From: Hyphococcus sp.
GTDB taxonomy: Bacteria; Pseudomonadota; Alphaproteobacteria; Caulobacterales; Parvularculaceae
Reading direction: 5' to 3'
NCBI GenBank assembly: GCA_028281665.1
Contig: JANQJK010000023.1
Coordinates: 1-64,000, forward strand
Length of the DNA: 64,000 nt
Shown: positions 59,935 through 64,000 of the stretch, one piece after another
How positions within the stretch are numbered: position 1 is the first letter of the stretch
How the letters are laid out: each line of letters opens with the position of its first letter
Translations under genes and position numbers: made by a program
Notes under the pieces: generated by a model
The model's input: only the letters and a program-made list of their open reading frames with translations
Told to the model about the DNA's origin: nothing
Databases searched by the model: none

Positions 59935-61497
59935 ATGACCGAAGAACCACACGTAAAGATTTTCGATACGACCCTGCGCGATGGCGAACAGGCGCCCGGG
60001 TTTTCCATGTCCACGGACGCCAAGCTGGTTGTCGCGCGGGCTCTTGCAGCGGCCAATGTAGACATTATGGAGGCGGGCTTTGCGGCGGCGTCTCCCGGCG
60101 ACGCCGCCTCGATCCGCACCGTTGCGGAGGAGATCGAGGGCCCGACCATTTGCTCGCTGTCGCGATTGAACCCGGCCGATATCGACGCGTCGGCGCAGGC
60201 GCTTGAGCCCGCCCGGAAGAAGCGCATTCACACCTTTATCGGCACGAGTCCGCTTCACCGTGACGCCAAGCTGAAAATGTCGAAGGAGGAAATCCTCAAG
60301 GCGATTTCCGAAACCGTCGCCTATGCGGCGTCCGCCTGCGACGATGTCGAGTTCTCGCCCGAGGACGCCATTCGCACGGAGCGCGACTACCTTGCCGACG
60401 CCGTGCAGGCGGCTATCGAGGCCGGAGCGCAGACGATCAATATACCCGATACGGTCGGCTACACGACGCCTGAGGAAATCACCGATTTATTCCGGTTTCT
60501 GATTGCAACGGTTCCGGGCGCGGAGGGGGTGACGTTTTCCGTTCACTGCCATGACGACCTCGGCATGGCGGTGGCGAATTCCCTGGCGGCGGTGCGCGGC
60601 GGCGCCCGTCAGATCGAATGCGCGATTAATGGCATCGGGGAACGCGCCGGCAATTGCTCCATGGAAGAAGCGGTCATGGCGCTGGCGACGAGGCGCGATT
60701 TCTTCGGTTGCGCGACGCAGATCGATACGACGAAGCTCTATCCCGCGAGCCGCGCATTGTCACGCGTCACCCACAATCCCATTCCGCGCAACAAGGCAAT
60801 CGTCGGAAAGAACGCCTTCGCCCATGAGGCCGGCATTCATCAGCATGGCGTGCTCGCCGACAAGCGTACCTATGAGATCATGGATGCGGAATCCGTCGGC
60901 ATGCCGTCAAACACCATTGTGCTTGGGAAACACTCGGGCAAGCACGCGGTCATGGCCCGGGCGAAGACGCTTGGCTTCAGCGTTTCGAAGCAGAAAATCG
61001 AAGATATCTTCCCGGCGTTTAAGCGCCTGGCGGATACCTGCCGCGAAGTCACTGACGCCGACCTCGTGAAGCTGCTAACCGGAAACGCCGAAAGCGACGG
61101 GCGGATCGGCCCCTGGCGTATGCGCAAAACGGAGTTGCATGTGGATATGGAAGGCGAGACGCGTCCCCACGCCCGCATTACCATGGAGCACGATAATGGC
61201 GAGCGGCGCACCGTGCGTCATCGCGGCGAGGGGCCGATCGACGCGGCGTTTGCTGCGGTGTGCGCAATCACCGGCGTGCCGGCGCGGATCAACATCCTTG
61301 ATCTTCATCACGTGGCGACGGAAGGCGTCGTTCGCGCCGAGGCCATTATCGATGTCGGCGACGAACAGTTTTCCGGCAAGGCCGAGGAAGTTGACGTCGC
61401 GGATGCGGCCGTCGCGGCATTCGTCGCCGCGGTTAATCAGGCGGCCGCTATCCAGAGCGGCAGGGCCGTCTCGTCTGCAATAGAAAACGTTTCCTGA
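59935..61497 (+). CDS. leuA: 2-isopropylmalate synthase
   Basis: The 520-residue enzyme condenses 2-ketoisovalerate with acetyl-CoA, the first step specific to leucine. [17 protein letters not shown] opens the TIM-barrel, [20 protein letters not shown] holds the metal histidines, and [17 protein letters not shown] belongs to the subdomain. The C-terminal LeuA allosteric domain (about 390-510) binds leucine. It follows ilvH after 94 bases that hold a hairpin but no clear terminator. Confidence 0.97.
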   Translation: MTEEPHVKIFDTTLRDGEQAPGFSMSTDAKLVVARALAAANVDIMEAGFAAASPGDAASIRTVAEEIEGPTICSLSRLNPADIDASAQALEPARKKRIHTFIGTSPLHRDAKLKMSKEEILKAISETVAYAASACDDVEFSPEDAIRTERDYLADAVQAAIEAGAQTINIPDTVGYTTPEEITDLFRFLIATVPGAEGVTFSVHCHDDLGMAVANSLAAVRGGARQIECAINGIGERAGNCSMEEAVMALATRRDFFGCATQIDTTKLYPASRALSRVTHNPIPRNKAIVGKNAFAHEAGIHQHGVLADKRTYEIMDAESVGMPSNTIVLGKHSGKHAVMARAKTLGFSVSKQKIEDIFPAFKRLADTCREVTDADLVKLLTGNAESDGRIGPWRMRKTELHVDMEGETRPHARITMEHDNGERRTVRHRGEGPIDAAFAAVCAITGVPARINILDLHHVATEGVVRAEAIIDVGDEQFSGKAEEVDVADAAVAAFVAAVNQAAAIQSGRAVSSAIENVS

Positions 61498-61505
61498 GGT
61501 CCGCC

Positions 61506-62909
61506 ATGACAGCAAAGTCCTTATTCGACAAACTCTGGGAACGGCATGTCGTTGTCGATGAGACCGCCGACAGCCCGGCGGTCCTGTTTATCGACCTTCA
61601 TCTCACCCATGAGGTGACGTCGCCACAGGCCTTCGCCATTCTCAGTGAACGCGGGTTAAGGGTCCGTCGCCCCGATCTCACCATCGCAACGCTGGATCAT
61701 TCGACGCCGACATTGCCGGCGGACGAAAATGGCGAGCTTCCCTATGGGACGCCGGAAGCGAAGGCGCAGGTCGAAACGCTGATTGCGAATTGCGCCGAAT
61801 ATGGCGTTGAACTCTTAGGCATGGGCGACCCGCGCCGGGGCATTGTCCATGTCATCGGGCCGGAGCTCGGTTTGACGCAACCGGGCAAGACCATCGTTTG
61901 CGGCGACAGTCACACATCGACCCATGGCGCATTCGGCGCGCTCGCCTTTGGCATTGGCACCACGGAAGTCGGACATGTGCTGGCGACGCAGTGCATCTTG
62001 CAGCGAAAACCGAAATCCATGCGCGTCACGTTCGAAGGTGAAACGCCGGCGGGCGTGACGGCGAAAGACATGGCGCTTGCCATGATCGCTGAAATCGGCG
62101 CCGATGGCGGGCAGGGATATGCGATTGAATATGCCGGGCCCGCGGTTGAGGCGCTGTCCATGGAAGCGCGCATGACCCTTTGCAATATGTCGATCGAAGG
62201 CGGCGCCCGCTCCGGCATGGTGGCCCCGGACGACAAAACCATTGCATGGCTTGAGGGGCGTGACCGCGCGCCGAAGGGCGGCGCCTGGGACGCGGCGGTC
62301 AGCGACTGGCTTTCGCTGCGAACTGACGAGGGCGCAACGTTTGACAAGGAAGTCGTAATCGACGCGTCTGAACTGAAGCCGATGATTACCTATGGTGTTT
62401 CGCCGGACGCCGCGGCGGCGGTGGATGCGCGAGCACCGGCTGCGGCGAGCGACGAGGAGCGCCGCGCGGCTGACTACATGAAACTTGAAGGCGGCCGGCC
62501 GTTTACGGAAAACAGCGTCGACAAGGTGTTTATCGGCAGCTGCACCAACTCAAGACTCTCCGACCTTCGTCTCGCCGCGGAGATCATGCGCGGCCGCAAG
62601 GTGAGGGACGGCGTCGTCGCGCTCATTGTGCCGGGATCGGAAGCCGTGCGCCGCGCTGCGGAGGAAGAGGGGCTCCACAAGGTGTTTCTGGATGCGGGCG
62701 CCGAATGGCGCGAGCCCGGATGCTCTATGTGCATCGCCATGAATGGCGATGCCGGCGCGCCGGGCGACCTCGTCGTTTCCACCTCGAACCGCAATTTCAT
62801 GGGCCGTCAGGGCAAGGACGTCCGCACGGTGCTTGCCAGCCCGGCCACTGCGGCGGCGAGCGCGATCGAGGGCCGCATTGCCGATCCGCGCCCCTACCTG
62901 GAGCAATAA
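61506..62909 (+). CDS. leuC: 3-isopropylmalate dehydratase, large subunit
   Basis: The 467-residue aconitase-family protein isomerises isopropylmalate with Leu[33 protein letters not shown] is the substrate segment, and the 4Fe-4S cysteines lie in [13 protein letters not shown] and [11 protein letters not shown]. It begins [16 protein letters not shown] eight bases after leuA and is followed three bases later by leuD. Confidence 0.97.
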   Translation: MTAKSLFDKLWERHVVVDETADSPAVLFIDLHLTHEVTSPQAFAILSERGLRVRRPDLTIATLDHSTPTLPADENGELPYGTPEAKAQVETLIANCAEYGVELLGMGDPRRGIVHVIGPELGLTQPGKTIVCGDSHTSTHGAFGALAFGIGTTEVGHVLATQCILQRKPKSMRVTFEGETPAGVTAKDMALAMIAEIGADGGQGYAIEYAGPAVEALSMEARMTLCNMSIEGGARSGMVAPDDKTIAWLEGRDRAPKGGAWDAAVSDWLSLRTDEGATFDKEVVIDASELKPMITYGVSPDAAAAVDARAPAAASDEERRAADYMKLEGGRPFTENSVDKVFIGSCTNSRLSDLRLAAEIMRGRKVRDGVVALIVPGSEAVRRAAEEEGLHKVFLDAGAEWREPGCSMCIAMNGDAGAPGDLVVSTSNRNFMGRQGKDVRTVLASPATAAASAIEGRIADPRPYLEQ

Positions 62910-62912
62910 CTC

Positions 62913-63494
62913 ATGTCGTTCGAACCGTTTCGCACCCTGACATCAAAAACGCTGGTTTTGCCGGCGGAAAATATTGATACGGATCAAATCATCGCCGCCC
63001 GCTTCCTGACGACAACGTCGCGGGATGGCCTCGGAAAAGCGGCGTTCTACGATTGGCGTTTTGACGAGAACGGCGCGCCGAAAAATTCGTCGCCCTTCAG
63101 CGGCTACGACCCGGCGGCGCAAAAAATACTGGTGGCCGGCGCGAATTTCGGTTGCGGGTCGTCGCGAGAGCACGCGCCCTGGGCGCTCTACGACCTTGGG
63201 TTTCGGGCAGTCGTCAGTTCCGACATCGCTGACATCTTCACAAGCAACGCGCTGAAAAATGGATTGCTTCCTGTAGAAGTTGACGAACAGACCCATCGGA
63301 CGTTGCTCGATGCGCCCGGCGAAGAAGTAAGTGTGGATCTTGAAGGTCAGACGCTCCGATTTGGCGGCGACCGGCAGGCCGCGTTCAAGGTGGAGCCGTT
63401 TGCACGGCGATGCCTCCTGGACGGCGTTGATCCGCTGGGACACCTCCTCAATCAGGTCGATGCCATCGAAGCCTATGAAAGCGCGCGCCCGTGA
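62913..63494 (+). CDS. leuD: 3-isopropylmalate dehydratase, small subunit
   Basis: The 193-residue subunit completes the isomerase with LeuC. ENIDTDQIIAARFL and GANFGCGSSREHAPWALYDLGFRAV are the swivel-domain signatures, with NALKNGLLPV close by. Its stop overlaps the GTG start of leuB. Confidence 0.97.
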   Translation: MSFEPFRTLTSKTLVLPAENIDTDQIIAARFLTTTSRDGLGKAAFYDWRFDENGAPKNSSPFSGYDPAAQKILVAGANFGCGSSREHAPWALYDLGFRAVVSSDIADIFTSNALKNGLLPVEVDEQTHRTLLDAPGEEVSVDLEGQTLRFGGDRQAAFKVEPFARRCLLDGVDPLGHLLNQVDAIEAYESARP

Positions 63495-64000
63495 CAAAAA
63501 AGATTGCCTATCTGCCGGGCGACGGCGTTGGTCCCGAAGTCGCCGGTGCGGCGCGGCTTGTTACTGAAGCGGCGGCGCGGAAATTTGATTTCCCGATTGA
63601 GATAAAGGACTGCCTCTTCGGCGGCGCCGCCATCGACGCTTGCGGCGATCCGTTCCCGGCGGACACGAAAGAGATCTGCCAGGCGTCCGACGCCATTTTG
63701 CTTGGCGCCATCGGCGGGCCGAAATGGGACAATGCGTCGAAACGGCCCGAACCGGGTCTCCTCGCACTGCGTAAGGATCTAGGGTTGTTCGCCAATCTGC
63801 GGCCTGTGAAAATTTTTGATGGGCACGAGGCGAAATCGCCCCTCAAGGACGATCGTGCGCGGGGCGTGGATATCATGTTCGTGCGTGAACTCACCGGCGG
63901 GATTTACTTTGGCGACCGAGAAGAAGGCGAGGACGCGGCGTGGGACCAGTGCGCATATTCCCGCGAGGAAGTGGAGCGGGTCGCACGCGTTGCGTTCGAG
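63491..64000 (+). CDS. leuB: 3-isopropylmalate dehydrogenase, N-terminal part
   Basis: The gene starts at GTG 63491 (GTGA overlap with leuD) and runs off the window after 170 codons; the full family length is about 360 residues. IAYLPGDGVGPEV, LLGAIGGPKWD, LRKDLGLFANLRPVK and VRELTGGIYFG are diagnostic of LeuB. It oxidises and decarboxylates 3-isopropylmalate to 2-ketoisocaproate with NAD. Confidence 0.95.
   Translation, partial: MTKKIAYLPGDGVGPEVAGAARLVTEAAARKFDFPIEIKDCLFGGAAIDACGDPFPADTKEICQASDAILLGAIGGPKWDNASKRPEPGLLALRKDLGLFANLRPVKIFDGHEAKSPLKDDRARGVDIMFVRELTGGIYFGDREEGEDAAWDQCAYSREEVERVARVAFE

Noticed and set aside
1-64000. CRISPR arrays or integron cassettes
   Set aside because: No regularly spaced repeats were found; the dispersed palindromes are unequal in spacing and lie in single pairs.

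Overview
The window reads as a chromosome segment of an alphaproteobacterium, most like the Caulobacterales/Parvularculales/Hyphomonadaceae part of the class. The grounds are a DivK-PleD cell-cycle signalling pair, a C4-pathway 5-aminolevulinate synthase (HemA), an UrcA-family small secreted protein, a large Oar-like TonB-dependent receptor, a TorF-type porin beside glnK-amtB, and GC-rich coding sequence with short intergenic spaces. This placement is an inference from gene content; no rRNA gene is present. No rRNA, intact tRNA or CRISPR array was seen.

Positions 1-3942 are a lower-GC accessory region: the end of a RepB/ParB-like partition protein, a higBA toxin-antitoxin pair with its own promoter/operator, a tyrosine integrase, a 3' fragment of tRNA-Trp (2576-2620), a NYN/PIN-like nuclease gene, and a second degraded tRNA-Trp-like 3' fragment (3860-3942) interrupted by a hairpin. 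It looks like the right end of an island followed by a second, 1.3-kb cargo-only island stacked on the same tRNA-Trp attachment site.

From 3949 to about 36400 the content is housekeeping: hemA, an acetyltransferase, a membrane PAS-EAL phosphodiesterase, yqgE, a peroxiredoxin, rnhA, ispH, a lipoprotein with argS, a TonB receptor, an FMN-riboswitch-controlled ribD-ribE-ribB-ribH-folE operon, two lipoprotein peptidases around a secreted MsrA, dinB, divK-pleD, rpmG, a DoxX-like protein, purB, and tdh/kbl separated by a LysR regulator and an urcA gene. Three copies of a paired palindromic repeat (REP/BIME-like) sit at 17128, 18404 and 32491.

From 36400 to the end the theme is nitrogen and amino-acid metabolism. 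An orphan Flp-type pilin and a TorF porin precede glnK-amtB-gltD-gltB-alaC (ammonium uptake, glutamate synthesis and transamination). A SAM-I-like riboswitch then leads metX-metB-hom (methionine), followed by proB-proA. Finally, a classical transcription attenuator with a Leu/Val/Ile-rich leader peptide leads ilvD-ilvC-ilvB-ilvH-leuA-leuC-leuD-leuB, the full branched-chain pathway, cut by the window end inside leuB. RNA-level control is therefore visible three times: FMN riboswitch, SAM riboswitch and ribosome-mediated attenuation.
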